From NCBI RefSeq assembly GCF_000949475.1, contig NZ_JRHC01000001.1, positions 62,001 to 126,000 of the forward strand: a stretch of 64,000 nt of DNA, given 5' to 3'. This DNA is from Draconibacterium sediminis (lineage in GTDB: Bacteria; Bacteroidota; Bacteroidia; Bacteroidales; Prolixibacteraceae). Made by a program: the position numbers and the translations under genes. The notes under the pieces were generated by a model. The model searched no databases and had not been told where the DNA came from. It worked only from the letters and a program-made list of their open reading frames with translations. Positions 46,802 through 55,042 of the stretch are shown here, one piece after another. Numbering within the stretch: the stretch's first letter is position 1; every line of letters begins with the position of its first letter.

Positions 46802-47568
46802 ATACCGGACAAGCTTATAAAACAATAATAGTTGACGACGAACCCTTGGCACGATTACGATTGCAGACATTGCTTGGAGAATATCCGGAGAAATTTGAGC
46901 TTGTTGCCGAAGCCGAAAACGGGGATGAAGCCATTGAGAAAATCAACCGTTTAAAACCGGAGTTTGTTTTTCTCGACATTCAGATGCCCGAAACCAATGG
47001 TTTTGAAGTGCTCAAAAAACTGCACTACCTGCCCAAAGTAATTTTTTGTACGGCTTACGACGAGTTTGCCCTGCAGGCTTTCGACACCAATTGTATCGAT
47101 TACCTCGTAAAACCACTCACCAGGGAACGTTTTGCAAAAACAATCGAAAAAATCGGGCAAATAAACGGAACCACTTCAGAAATTAACCTGGATAATCTGA
47201 TTGCCCAATTTAACCGGGAGTACAAAAAAAACGATGCCACCTCCATTCCGGTAAAAGTTGGCGACCGTGTAATTTTTGTACGACTCGACGAGGTATCCTT
47301 CTTTCAGGCTGATGAGAAGTATGTTACCGTTGTTACCAAACATTCGAAATCGTATACTTTGGATTCGAGCCTAAAAAAACTGGCCGAAAAACTTCCCGAC
47401 AGCTTTATTCGCGTCCACAAATCTTACCTCATCAATAAAAACCTTTTAAAAGAAGTTAGAAAACACTTTAATAATCGTTTTGTGCTGATTATCGACGATT
47501 ACAACCAAAGTAAAATTACCAGCGGAAGAAGCTATTATCAGGAAATAAAAGCATTGTTTGAAATGTAG
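46798..47568 (+). CDS. LytTR-family response regulator
   Basis: The 256-residue protein has a receiver domain (IIVDDEPLARLRL, VFLDIQMPETNGFEVL with the phospho-Asp near residue 60, TAYDEFALQAF, YLVKPL) and a C-terminal LytTR DNA-binding domain (about 150-256: VGDRVIFVRLDEVSFFQADEKYV and FIRVHKSYLINKN). Its ATG lies within the end of the kinase gene. It should be phosphorylated by that kinase and bind promoters; targets are unknown. Confidence 0.93.
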   Translation: MNTGQAYKTIIVDDEPLARLRLQTLLGEYPEKFELVAEAENGDEAIEKINRLKPEFVFLDIQMPETNGFEVLKKLHYLPKVIFCTAYDEFALQAFDTNCIDYLVKPLTRERFAKTIEKIGQINGTTSEINLDNLIAQFNREYKKNDATSIPVKVGDRVIFVRLDEVSFFQADEKYVTVVTKHSKSYTLDSSLKKLAEKLPDSFIRVHKSYLINKNLLKEVRKHFNNRFVLIIDDYNQSKITSGRSYYQEIKALFEM

Positions 47569-47649
47569 CCATGAACTTTTTTTTGATTTTGAATCACCTC
47601 ACTATTCAGAATAATTTCAAATAAGCTTTTTTATTCAAAATAAACCTAT

Positions 47650-47657
47650 TACATTTG
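47650..47657 (+). promoter_or_regulatory. -7 box TACATTTG upstream of the metK riboswitch
   Basis: The octamer fits TAnnTTTG and puts the transcript start just before the SAM-II element at about 47664. A clear -33 element was not found. Confidence 0.55.
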
Positions 47658-47662
47658 CTCCC

Positions 47663-47716
47663 GCTACGTGGAAAGATTTGAGATTGATTGCAACCACATG
47701 AAAAAAACGCTAAAAC
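47663..47716 (+). ncRNA. SAM-II riboswitch upstream of metK
   Basis: The segment has the SAM-II order: P1 arm ACGTGG, the A/G-rich GATTTGA loop, then TTGCAA directly before CCACATGA, an A-rich stretch and the closing CGCTAAA. This compact pseudoknot aptamer binds S-adenosylmethionine and is typical of alphaproteobacteria and Bacteroidota. It lies about 90 bp before metK, so SAM most likely limits expression of its own synthase. In SAM-II the ligand usually blocks translation start; here the start lies some distance away, so the mechanism is open. Confidence 0.85.
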
Positions 47717-47806
47717 AATCGCATTTTTCAATATCAATCGAATATCCCGCAGTTTTAAAATTTAGTATTTAATGTACTGATTAACTTCAGTTTAAAAAGG
47801 GATTTT

Positions 47807-49060
47807 ATGAATTATTTATTTACAAGCGAATCAGTATCGGAAGGCCACCCGGATAAGGTAGCCGACCAGATTTCAGATGCATTACTCGACCAGATTCTGG
47901 CTTTTGATTCGAACTCGAAAGTAGCCATTGAAACACTGGTTACAACCGGACAGGTTGTTGTTGCCGGCGAGGTAAAATCGCAGGCTTATGTTGACGTGCA
48001 GGAAGTTACCCGAAACGTAATTAACCAGATTGGCTACACCAAAGCGGCCTACCGTTTTGATGGCGATTCGTGTGGTGTTTTAACTGCCATTCACGAACAA
48101 AGTGATGACATTAACCGCGGTGTTGACCGTGAAGAAAAAACCGAACAAGGTGCGGGCGACCAGGGAATGATGTTTGGATATGCCTGTAAAGACACCGAAA
48201 GTTATATGCCGTTAACGCTCGATCTGTCGCACAAAATTTTGCAGGAGCTTGCCGTTATTCGCCGCGAAGGTAAGGTGATGACCTATTTGCGTCCCGACTC
48301 AAAGTCGCAGGTAACGGTTGAGTACAACGACTCGAACGAGCCGGTGAAAGTGCATACCATTGTAGTATCGACACAACACGACGAGTTTGATGCCGACGAA
48401 CCCATGCTGGCAAAGATTAAGGATGATGTGATCAATATTCTTATTCCACGCGTAAAAGCGCAATTGTCGGAAGAAGTGCAGGCTTTGTTTGGCAACGACA
48501 TTATTTACCACGTAAACCCAACAGGTAAATTTGTTATTGGCGGGCCACATGGCGATACCGGATTAACCGGACGAAAAATTATTGTTGATACCTACGGCGG
48601 TCGTGGAGCCCACGGTGGTGGTGCTTTCTCAGGTAAAGATCCATCGAAAGTTGACCGCTCGGCAGCTTATGCATCGCGCCACATTGCTAAAAACCTGGTA
48701 GCAGCGGGTGTTGCCGACGAGATTCTTGTCCAGCTTGCCTATGCCATTGGAGTTGCCCAACCGGTGGGTGTTTTTGTAAATACCTACGGCCGTTCGAATG
48801 TTGGTATTACCGACGGAGAAATTGCGGAAAAAGTGAAAGCTATTTTCGATCTTCGCCCGGCAGCAATTGAAGAGCGCCTTAAGTTACGTAACCCGATTTA
48901 CCTTGAGTCGGCTGCTTATGGGCACATGGGGCGCGAGCCAAAAACCATTACGAAAACTTTCGAGTCGCCATACAGTGGTAAGGTTACCAAAGAGTTAGAA
49001 CTTTTCACCTGGGAAAAACTCGACTTTGTTGACACGATTAAAGAGACTTTCGGACACTAG
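47807..49060 (+). CDS. metK: S-adenosylmethionine synthetase
   Basis: The 417-residue protein has the MetK hallmarks [22 protein letters not shown] at the N terminus, [13 protein letters not shown] (about 117-129), and the [18 protein letters not shown] loop. It makes SAM from methionine and ATP. A SAM-II riboswitch precedes it and a terminator follows, so it is a single-gene unit under SAM feedback. Confidence 0.97.
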   Translation: MNYLFTSESVSEGHPDKVADQISDALLDQILAFDSNSKVAIETLVTTGQVVVAGEVKSQAYVDVQEVTRNVINQIGYTKAAYRFDGDSCGVLTAIHEQSDDINRGVDREEKTEQGAGDQGMMFGYACKDTESYMPLTLDLSHKILQELAVIRREGKVMTYLRPDSKSQVTVEYNDSNEPVKVHTIVVSTQHDEFDADEPMLAKIKDDVINILIPRVKAQLSEEVQALFGNDIIYHVNPTGKFVIGGPHGDTGLTGRKIIVDTYGGRGAHGGGAFSGKDPSKVDRSAAYASRHIAKNLVAAGVADEILVQLAYAIGVAQPVGVFVNTYGRSNVGITDGEIAEKVKAIFDLRPAAIEERLKLRNPIYLESAAYGHMGREPKTITKTFESPYSGKVTKELELFTWEKLDFVDTIKETFGH

Positions 49061-49087
49061 TTCCGAGGGGTTGTTTAATATACGCCG

Positions 49088-49117
49088 AAAGGACGGTACT
49101 TGTGCCGTCCTTTTTTT
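49088..49117 (+). terminator. Terminator after metK
   Basis: GGACGGTAC and GTGCCGTCC pair (one wobble) and are followed by seven T residues. Confidence 0.88.
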
Positions 49118-49138
49118 ATTCATTTTTTTTGAGAGAAG

Positions 49139-49168
49139 TTGCAGTTTAAAAAAAAGGTATTATATTTG
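49139..49168 (+). promoter_or_regulatory. Bacteroidota promoter of the initiator tRNA
   Basis: TTG (49139-49141) and TATATTTG (49161-49168) are 19 bp apart, fitting the TTTG/TAnnTTTG consensus, and lie about 45 bp before the tRNA. Confidence 0.65.
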
Positions 49169-49211
49169 CACCCGCGTTCAAGAAGACATTTCAAAAGAAA
49201 TAAAGATATAT

Positions 49212-49284
<73 letters not shown>

Positions 49285-49300
49285 CTTTTAAAAACAATAG

Positions 49301-49336
49301 AAGCCTTTAGGTCAATGACTTAAAGGCTTTTTTGTT
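49301..49336 (+). terminator. Terminator after tRNA-fMet
   Basis: AAGCCTTTAGGTCA and TGACTTAAAGGCTT pair almost fully, with a T6 tract after. Confidence 0.88.
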
Positions 49337-49443
49337 TTATCTTGGGACACATAGAAGACATTTTCATCGATTTGAAATCTTATGTGAAAACAAAAAAGCC
49401 GGATTACGTCCAGCTTTCAAATAAAATCTCCAGATAATTTTCG

Positions 49444-50118
49444 TCAAGGATTACCTGCTCGAACAAAGAAGGCCAATATGTAATCCAACACATTAAGCTT
49501 GTCTGCAAGTAGAATTACAAGTAAGCCCCCAAATACTCTTACTAAGTACGGATTAATCCTTTTCCAAAAACCTGCACGTTCCTGCCTTTTCCTTTCTTCT
49601 TCCAAAACAGCTACGTGCGAATCAACAATTGAATGAATCTCTTTCAGCCGTTCTTTTTTCGATTCGTAACTCTCAAATGGACCAGGATTAATATCACCAT
49701 CCACATTTTTATTTTTACGAATCTCATCAATCTCATGCTGGATAGTTAATATCTCAGCTTGAATTTCATTATAATATTTTGGAAAGACTGTATTTATCAC
49801 CGAAGGCTTATACTGACTAACTATACCGTATATATCTATACCAATATTTGAAACAATTATCTCATACACATCGTAACCTGCTCTATTTAAATGAGATTTT
49901 GCCTCCATTAAATTATTTGACAAATCCTTAGGACTGTCCATCATACACCCTTTCATTATATGATCTAAAGTATTACGTAGCTCATTAAAAGGAGCCATAT
50001 AAGTTTCCTTCAGAGGATCAGTTCCTTCTGCTTCAATAATAGCATCCTTAACTTTAAAATATAACGGTGCAATCTCTTCTCTCAAGACAGAGTGGAACTT
50101 AATTGGCAGGTTTTCCAT
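49444..50118 (-). CDS. Unknown protein with one C-terminal membrane helix
   Basis: The 224-residue product is mostly helical and charged (EILTIQHEIDEIRKNKNVDGD, KERLKEIHSIVDSHVAVLEEERKR), then has one hydrophobic segment near the C terminus (about 195-215). No family is recognised. It is the gene nearest the tRNA in the island and runs toward it; a weak hairpin at about 49393-49421 could end its transcript. A short gene upstream at 50134-50295 may be in the same operon. Confidence 0.7.
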   Translation of the reverse strand: MENLPIKFHSVLREEIAPLYFKVKDAIIEAEGTDPLKETYMAPFNELRNTLDHIMKGCMMDSPKDLSNNLMEAKSHLNRAGYDVYEIIVSNIGIDIYGIVSQYKPSVINTVFPKYYNEIQAEILTIQHEIDEIRKNKNVDGDINPGPFESYESKKERLKEIHSIVDSHVAVLEEERKRQERAGFWKRINPYLVRVFGGLLVILLADKLNVLDYILAFFVRAGNP

Positions 50119-50133
50119 TTGATGTTGAGAATA

Positions 50134-50295
50134 TTAAAACTTAAGGCTCAAGAATCTTTGAACCATGCTTTCTGATTGATATTTCATTTTAATTCGTTTC
50201 AGACGCAAACGAATAGAACCAATAACTCCTCTAAAGTCAATTTCTTCAACAGATTTTATTGAATTCAAATCTTTATATCCGTGATTGGTTTTCAT
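50134..50295 (-). CDS. Short protein of unknown function
   Basis: From the ATG at 50295 it codes 53 residues (MKTNHGYKDLNSIKSVEEI at the start), basic in the middle (RLRLKRIKMKYQ). It ends 16 bases before the next leftward gene and so could be its operon partner. Evidence is only an open frame, the spacing and plausible composition. Confidence 0.4.
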   Translation of the reverse strand: MKTNHGYKDLNSIKSVEEIDFRGVIGSIRLRLKRIKMKYQSESMVQRFLSLKF

Positions 50296-50331
50296 ATATA
50301 TTCTCTTAGTATAATTTTTAGTGGAGTGCAA

Positions 50332-50801
50332 ATATAAAACAAATATTTTATCAACAATCCCAAATTAATGACAATTTCGCATAAAAAACAACATCTATCT
50401 TTCTCTTAACTATTCAATGTACTCATTTTTTGTCAACTTTCAAAACACTAAAATACTACCGCTTTGTGCTATTTGTCTATATATCTGTGCTTTGTTATTT
50501 TTATTTATTCTAATTCTAACAACTTTGATCCATCGAAAATAATTATAAACATTATCAACAGGACGAGCTTAGCTTCTATTTTAACTAAAAAATACTGTTA
50601 ATAACGAACCATTTAACAATATTTTGAATGGTAAAATTACCTTTATAACAGATTATCGTACATAAAAATTCCCGACATAACTTCGATTTACAGTAAAACT
50701 ACACCTTGAAGCTTTGTGCATTGGAGCAATCCCAAAACTTCGACAAGGTATCAGATTTGACATAAAATGATAACTTTAACAAAGATAAATACCTATTATT
50801 T
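50332..50801. other. 470-bp AT-rich gap between divergent island genes
   Basis: No open frame of note is seen. It should contain the promoters for the leftward and rightward gene sets. I saw no clear TAnnTTTG box or strong inverted repeat. Confidence 0.5.
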
Positions 50802-51521
50802 ATGGTCAACAAAAAACAACTTCCACTTAAACTATGTAGAGATATTGAAGAAATCTATAGTGATATTCGAAAAGTCGCCGTAGCAAAACAAAATATAATT
50901 GTCATCGAGAAGGAAGAAGACCTTCACATCAAGATTATAGATAATGACCCAAATTCGGATTTCTTCCTTTCAATCCTAAATCCAAAATTCAATAGGAAGT
51001 CAATTTTTGAGATGAAGTGGAAACCCATGAATTCTATATCACTAGACACCCATACAACAAAGGTTGACAAAGAAAATGTAATCAAATATTTTGTTACTTG
51101 GATTGATACTATCGAAGCTTACAACTCTGTATACCTATCTCCAGATGAGAAAATCCTAAAACAATATGAAACTGAATTCTTTGACAGTTTCGAAATAATT
51201 GATGAAGACGCCGACTACAATTCTTTCGATTTTGAAAGACAACTTATAATTCAAAAGTTCTTAGAATCAACTTTGAAGATTTTAGAAGAGCATCCTTCGG
51301 ATACGAAATTGATTGAAGAAGAAGTTAATGACCTTAAAAAAAACATCCCTAACTTAACGAAGAAAGTCATAGTAAGACGGATTAGTAAGATTCTTGCACT
51401 GGCTAGAAAACATAGTTTAAATATGTGTAAAGCAATTTACATTGAAGTGAAAAAGCAACTGATTTCAAGAGCTGTCACTGGTGGCCTTGATTTCATTTTC
51501 GATTCAATTTCAAATCTATGA
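50802..51521 (+). CDS. Unknown soluble protein in the island cargo zone
   Basis: The 239-residue product has no signal peptide or membrane helix. The N-terminal half has beta-strand pattern (QNIIVIEKEEDLHIKIID), the C-terminal half is helical (ERQLIIQKFLESTLKILEEH, KKVIVRRISKILALARKH). The final residues are hydrophobic (AVTGGLDFIFDSISNL). No family is recognised. It is upstream of the split frame and the AbiC-like gene, so the three may form a cargo operon. Confidence 0.65.
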   Translation: MVNKKQLPLKLCRDIEEIYSDIRKVAVAKQNIIVIEKEEDLHIKIIDNDPNSDFFLSILNPKFNRKSIFEMKWKPMNSISLDTHTTKVDKENVIKYFVTWIDTIEAYNSVYLSPDEKILKQYETEFFDSFEIIDEDADYNSFDFERQLIIQKFLESTLKILEEHPSDTKLIEEEVNDLKKNIPNLTKKVIVRRISKILALARKHSLNMCKAIYIEVKKQLISRAVTGGLDFIFDSISNL

Positions 51522-51631
51522 TGACTTTCTATCCATTCTCGAAATTAGGCTATAACAATGCTCTACAATAATTACTAGCTTCGCGGTTAACAAAATATTA
51601 ATAGCTTTGGATAAAATCAAAATCGACCCAA

Positions 51632-51844
51632 ATGGACCATTACTCAGCGGTTTACAAAAGACTTACTAAGATTACTAAAATACACTTTGCAAAGGAATTG
51701 AACTATACGTCAATTGTATTTGAAGATTTGTTCCAGGCAAGAAATTTACTCACCGAAAAAGAAATGTACATTCTTGTTGTCAATGGGTATTGTATAAGAT
51801 TTATCACAGGATCACTTTTATTGAGAACTTTAGCTCCTTATTAG
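51632..51844 (+). pseudogene. First half of a possibly frameshifted gene
   Basis: It codes 70 residues from MDHYSAVYKRLTKITKIHFA, with natural-looking sequence to about ILVVNG (near 51788), and then less natural residues before the stop at 51844. Natural-looking sequence continues in the -1 frame from about 51790. I infer a frameshift (real, programmed or a sequencing error), but it could instead be a complete small gene. Confidence 0.45.
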
Positions 51845-52026
51845 TAGATAGTATTCGAGAGCAAGAAATGGAACATGAAAGGTTAAAAGGCCTCGAAAAT
51901 GAATTTACCCATGGAATTCGGCTTGACGAAGCAATTAAGAAGCAGTGGGCTGAAGTTTATCATCAGAAGGGGCTACTGAAAAAGATTTATGAATTAGGAA
52001 CACAAATTAAAAACCAAGATTATTAA
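51790..52026 (+). pseudogene. Second half of the possibly frameshifted gene
   Basis: It codes 78 residues from a TTG, with a helical charged body (VDSIREQEMEHERLKGLENE, LDEAIKKQWAEVYHQKGLLKK). The frame is -1 relative to the preceding ORF and overlaps it by 55 bp. As an independent gene it would need the TTG or an ATG at 51868, giving a shorter product. It ends five bases before the AbiC-like gene, so it belongs to that operon. Confidence 0.45.
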
Positions 52027-52031
52027 TCCAA

Positions 52032-52778
52032 ATGAACAATTCAATTATCGATCAACTAGGCAAAAAGTACAACCGCTGGGCCATTATTATCATTTGCTTA
52101 GGAGCGCTTTTTATAGTCACTTTCCCTTGGTTACTTAGTCAACACTATTGGAAATTTGACTTTACAGAAACCGGTCAGATTGGAGACACCATCGGCGGAA
52201 TAACCGCACCAATAATAGGCTTTATGTCGGCAATTCTAATTTACCTCTCTTTTATGATTCAACACAGGGCAAACCAAATTCAATGGAAAGCTATTAGAGA
52301 TGAACAATTGTTGAACCGCATCCCATCATCGATTAGTGAGATTCAGTTAATAATACAAAATGAAAAAGATAGTGAATCCAAACCTATTGATCAGTTAATA
52401 TACCGTATTGGCAAACGAAGCGAAGAAAATGGACTGCATAAACTAAGATACTGGTCTGTATATGGTCATTCATACAAAAAACTAACCATTTATTTAGAAA
52501 GAACAAGTATTATTATCAATCAAATAATCACTTCAGGCATTGATAATACGCTAAAAAAGGATCTGCTATTCTCCGTAATAGACACTGATAGTTACTGGTA
52601 TGATGACTTTTTCAATCTACAGTACCGACTTAATATGTATTTCAAAGCAATGGCTGATGAAACGGAAATAAATCAAGAATTTCAAATAAATATAGACGAA
52701 TACAGAAGACTTTTCTCGCGATTAACAAAATATATTAATGAAATTACGAAAGTTAGACAAGATCTATTTCAGAATTAA
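52032..52778 (+). CDS. Putative AbiC-like phage-resistance membrane protein
   Basis: The 248-residue protein has two membrane helices (about 17-38 and 57-80) around FDFTETGQIGDTIGGITAPIIG, a segment I associate with the putative abortive-infection (putAbiC) membrane proteins. The soluble C-terminal half is helical. Such genes are found in islands and prophages and are suspected to stop phage growth, but activity is not shown. Here it is the last gene of a three-part rightward cargo cluster. Family assignment is by pattern memory and is moderate. Confidence 0.55.
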   Translation: MNNSIIDQLGKKYNRWAIIIICLGALFIVTFPWLLSQHYWKFDFTETGQIGDTIGGITAPIIGFMSAILIYLSFMIQHRANQIQWKAIRDEQLLNRIPSSISEIQLIIQNEKDSESKPIDQLIYRIGKRSEENGLHKLRYWSVYGHSYKKLTIYLERTSIIINQIITSGIDNTLKKDLLFSVIDTDSYWYDDFFNLQYRLNMYFKAMADETEINQEFQINIDEYRRLFSRLTKYINEITKVRQDLFQN

Positions 52779-52839
52779 AACAAACCTAAAGAATTCAATC
52801 CAATACATACAGGAGCTAGTTTGATATTTCACCTAGCAA

Positions 52840-53097
52840 CTAAACCAAATACAAGGCCCCGTCTTCGATCTCGCCAATGTATTCACCTGCAGGTACCACT
52901 GTATCAAATTCCGGATAGTAAGCCTTGAGTGTTTTCCCTTCATTGCGAATTCGTGTAAGGATCCTGATTATCTCATCTTCTGAACCGGCCGCAATGATCA
53001 ACAACGGGACCAGCTCATAGAGTTCACCTTCTCCCCTGGTTATTAAGAAGTGTTCCAGGAGATCCTCCAAGCTCATATTTTTCAATTCCGAGATCAT
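52840..53097 (-). CDS. Small acidic protein downstream of an XRE regulator
   Basis: The 85-residue product is acidic and helical in the first half (SELKNMSLEDLLEHFLITRG, LLIIAAGSEDEIIRILTRI) and beta-like at the end (PAGEYIGEIEDGALYLV). No family is recognised. It follows the leftward XRE gene with a 63-bp gap that carries a structured element shared with the other XRE locus of the island. Confidence 0.6.
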   Translation of the reverse strand: MISELKNMSLEDLLEHFLITRGEGELYELVPLLIIAAGSEDEIIRILTRIRNEGKTLKAYYPEFDTVVPAGEYIGEIEDGALYLV

Positions 53098-53129
53098 AAC
53101 TTCAAAGATATCAATAAAGTACCAAATTA

Positions 53130-53169
53130 AGGGACTGGTGTCCCACCATGCGTAAGGGTTTTAGTCCTG
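53130..53169 (-). other. Structured XRE-linked element, copy B
   Basis: In the sense of the XRE gene, blocks AGGACT, AACCCT, GGACAC and AGTCCCTT occur with the same spacing as in the copy at 55043-55082 (28 of 40 positions identical by hand). It includes the hairpin GGGAC-TGGT-GTCCC (53131-53144). It overlaps the last codons of the XRE gene. Confidence 0.55.
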
Positions 53170-53385
53170 AGGGGATATGAACCTTGCCCCCTCACCTGTT
53201 AAAAGCCAGTTAAGGTTGACCCGAAGCCGGTGGTAGAGCATAATCATTGTGGCTTGCTTAAGATGTATGGCCCCGGATTCAACCTTGTTTATGTATTGAA
53301 TAGACTCATCCAACCGACGGCCAAGTTCCGCCTGGGTGATGTTCAACTCTTTTCTGATCTCTGTTAATCGCTTACTTGTTTCCAT
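53161..53385 (-). CDS. XRE-family HTH regulator
   Basis: The 74-residue protein is a single helix-turn-helix domain (LTEIRKELNITQAELGRRLDESIQYINKVESGAIHL) with a short tail (LLTGEGARFISPQD). It likely represses phage or cargo genes. Half-sites GGATAAA occur upstream: a perfect TTTTATCC-N9-GGATAAAA palindrome (53474-53498) and a further GGATAAA at about 53422. They lie between it and the divergent small membrane protein gene. Confidence 0.88.
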   Translation of the reverse strand: METSKRLTEIRKELNITQAELGRRLDESIQYINKVESGAIHLKQATMIMLYHRLRVNLNWLLTGEGARFISPQD

Positions 53386-53473
53386 GACTTAATATTTTAA
53401 ATGTTCAAGTCAAAGGTACCGGGATAAAGATCTTGATTCAATACCATAAATGAGGGAAAAAATGTGTCCACCT

Positions 53474-53498
53474 TTTTATCCTTTCATCGAGGATAAAA
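53474..53498. promoter_or_regulatory. Operator-like palindrome TTTTATCC-N9-GGATAAAA
   Basis: Perfect 8-bp arms with a nine-base spacer, about 90 bp upstream of the XRE gene and 190 bp before the divergent gene. A third GGATAAA lies nearer the XRE start. It is a plausible binding site for that regulator. Confidence 0.5.
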
Positions 53499-53683
53499 TG
53501 ATGAAAAAACAATCACAAAGTAAAGTTTTTCAAACGGCCAAATCGAGCACCAAATGCTAACACTCTGATTTTCACCACATACTATATACCCTCAAAAGTT
53601 GTCCTTTCATATTCCAAAGGGAATTCCCTTTTTCGCAGGGCGAGGCAGGGCTTTGTCGATTGCAAATTTTTAAAGCGTAAATT

Positions 53684-53920
53684 ATGTCTGAAAAAAAGCA
53701 ATCGACATCAGAACAGAGCCAGGGAAGCTCAACAATCAGATTTTGGAAATGGTCATTCGAAAATGTAGAAATCAACTTTAGAACAGTTATCCTTTTTTGC
53801 TTCTTTATCGCGATTTCAGGTATCATGGCAATTGTCCTTTTTATTGTATTTCTAATAATTACTATTAAGCTGGAATTGTTTGAACATGTTAAACAACTAA
53901 TTGAAGCAATTAAGGCATAA
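53684..53920 (+). CDS. Small single-helix membrane protein
   Basis: The 78-residue protein has a polar Ser/Gln-rich N-terminus (MSEKKQSTSEQSQGSS), then a hydrophobic stretch (about 33-60: TVILFCFFIAISGIMAIVLF and beyond), and an amphipathic tail (LFEHVKQLIEAIKA). It ends just before a good terminator, which supports a real gene. Function is unknown; holin-like or membrane-stress roles are possible but not shown. Confidence 0.6.
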   Translation: MSEKKQSTSEQSQGSSTIRFWKWSFENVEINFRTVILFCFFIAISGIMAIVLFIVFLIITIKLELFEHVKQLIEAIKA

Positions 53921-53923
53921 AAA

Positions 53924-53946
53924 AACCTCCCGAAGGAGGCTCTTTT
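53924..53946. terminator. Two-way terminator
   Basis: CCTCC-CGAA-GGAGG has A7 on the left and TCTTTT on the right, between a rightward gene and the end of a leftward operon. Confidence 0.75.
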
Positions 53947-53960
53947 GAATGCCTGTAAAT

Positions 53961-54269
53961 CTATTTTACTTCCATACGTGCAAAAGATTCAGCAAGAAAC
54001 TTTGCATAGTAGATATCACCAGCTGTAGGTAGCATACCTTGAATGTCTATGCTGTTATTAATCGCCTCGGTCGTTAATTGTGCAATACAATAAATCATGT
54101 CACGAATCACACCGGCAAATTCTTTCGGATCAGTCATTGTGAAAAGATCATCAAGTTCTACTAGTGAATACTTTGTAGCTCCAAACTTAATTGTACTACC
54201 CTCAATGGTTACCGTATTTATTTCGCCATTTTCATCTTTGAATGTGATTACATTTTTTTGATTTTCCAT
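53961..54269 (-). CDS. Small unknown protein in the leftward early operon
   Basis: The 102-residue product starts MENQKNVITFKDENGEINTV, with beta-strand character then a helical C-terminus (FAGVIRDMIYCIAQLTTEAI). No family is recognised. It is the last gene of a three-gene operon divergent from the zinc-ribbon XRE regulator and ends before the two-way terminator. Confidence 0.6.
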   Translation of the reverse strand: MENQKNVITFKDENGEINTVTIEGSTIKFGATKYSLVELDDLFTMTDPKEFAGVIRDMIYCIAQLTTEAINNSIDIQGMLPTAGDIYYAKFLAESFARMEVK

Positions 54270-54289
54270 ATCTCTATACTTTTTAAGGT

Positions 54290-54472
54290 TTAATAATTCG
54301 AAACAAAATGATTTGACCTGCTGGCCATAGATTTAATAAAGCTGCTCTCTTCCGAGTTGAGTTCCTTACCGCTTTTAGACTTTTCAGCCAATTGCGTTAT
54401 ATGAGCGTGCTCCCCACCGGAGAGAACCTCGGTACTGATCGATACATTTAATGATTGAAAGATGATTTTCAT
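54290..54472 (-). CDS. Small unknown protein
   Basis: It codes 60 residues (MKIIFQSLNVSISTEVLSGG at the start). Its ATG overlaps the stop of the upstream gene by four bases, evidence for a coupled, real gene. No family is recognised. Confidence 0.55.
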   Translation of the reverse strand: MKIIFQSLNVSISTEVLSGGEHAHITQLAEKSKSGKELNSEESSFIKSMASRSNHFVSNY

Positions 54473-54666
54473 AGTGCATATTGTTTTAAGGTTTCAGTTC
54501 TAACCTGGTAGTAAGTATCAAATACCTCGGCTTTGGTAATTCCGGGCTGAGCTTTTAAATGGTCCAAAAACATTTCCAGATAACCACCAATTCCGATTGA
54601 TTTAATCAGGTTGGTTTTCGATATTGTTATTTGTCTCAAATCCATTTTATTACGTTTTAACATCAT
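54469..54666 (-). CDS. Small unknown protein, first gene of the leftward early operon
   Basis: The 65-residue product has the helical region IKSIGIGGYLEMFLDHLKAQ then ITKAEVFDTYYQVRTETLKQ. No family is recognised. It overlaps the next gene by four bases. An alternative start is Met8. It begins beside the AATATCATA/TATGATATT palindrome that it shares with the divergent regulator. Confidence 0.55.
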   Translation of the reverse strand: MMLKRNKMDLRQITISKTNLIKSIGIGGYLEMFLDHLKAQPGITKAEVFDTYYQVRTETLKQYAL

Positions 54667-54690
54667 TTATATATAACAAATATAACGCTT

Positions 54691-54721
54691 AATATCATAC
54701 AAACAAATTAAATATGATATT
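54691..54721. promoter_or_regulatory. Operator-like palindrome AATATCATA-N13-TATGATATT
   Basis: Perfect 9-bp arms lie between the leftward early operon and the rightward XRE gene, a common position for a phage-type switch operator. Confidence 0.55.
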
Positions 54722-54780
54722 TTAACGTAACTATTTATGATTTTTTATAACTTTGAAGCATCATAACACAATATAGAACG

Positions 54781-55035
54781 ATGTTAGATATTAAATCAGT
54801 AATCAAGAGCAAAGGATATACAGTCACATCTTTGGCCGAAAAGATGGATATCGCTCAAGTTTCATTGAGTAGGATAATCAATGGAAATCCCAAGGTTGAA
54901 ACACTAGAGAAAATTGCAACGGCCCTGGATGTAGATATCCGGGAGCTATTCATCCCAACAAAGGAAGAGAAACAAGACTTTGATTTTAAGTGTCCCAACT
55001 GCGGGACCGAATTAATTGTGAATAAAAAAAAATAG
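54781..55035 (+). CDS. XRE-family HTH regulator with C-terminal zinc-knuckle half
   Basis: The 84-residue protein has a helix-turn-helix (about 1-62: TVTSLAEKMDIAQVSLSRIINGNPKVETL) and then CPNCG near the end, half of a zinc ribbon, with a basic tail (VNKKK). It is divergent from the small leftward operon across a palindrome and is probably the switch repressor. A structured element and a 59-residue gene follow it directly. Confidence 0.88.
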   Translation: MLDIKSVIKSKGYTVTSLAEKMDIAQVSLSRIINGNPKVETLEKIATALDVDIRELFIPTKEEKQDFDFKCPNCGTELIVNKKK

Positions 55036-55042
55036 TCATGTG

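Noticed and set aside
53572-53826. Leftward open frame of 84 codons
   Set aside because: It is antisense to the small membrane protein gene at 53684-53920, which has better composition and a terminator.
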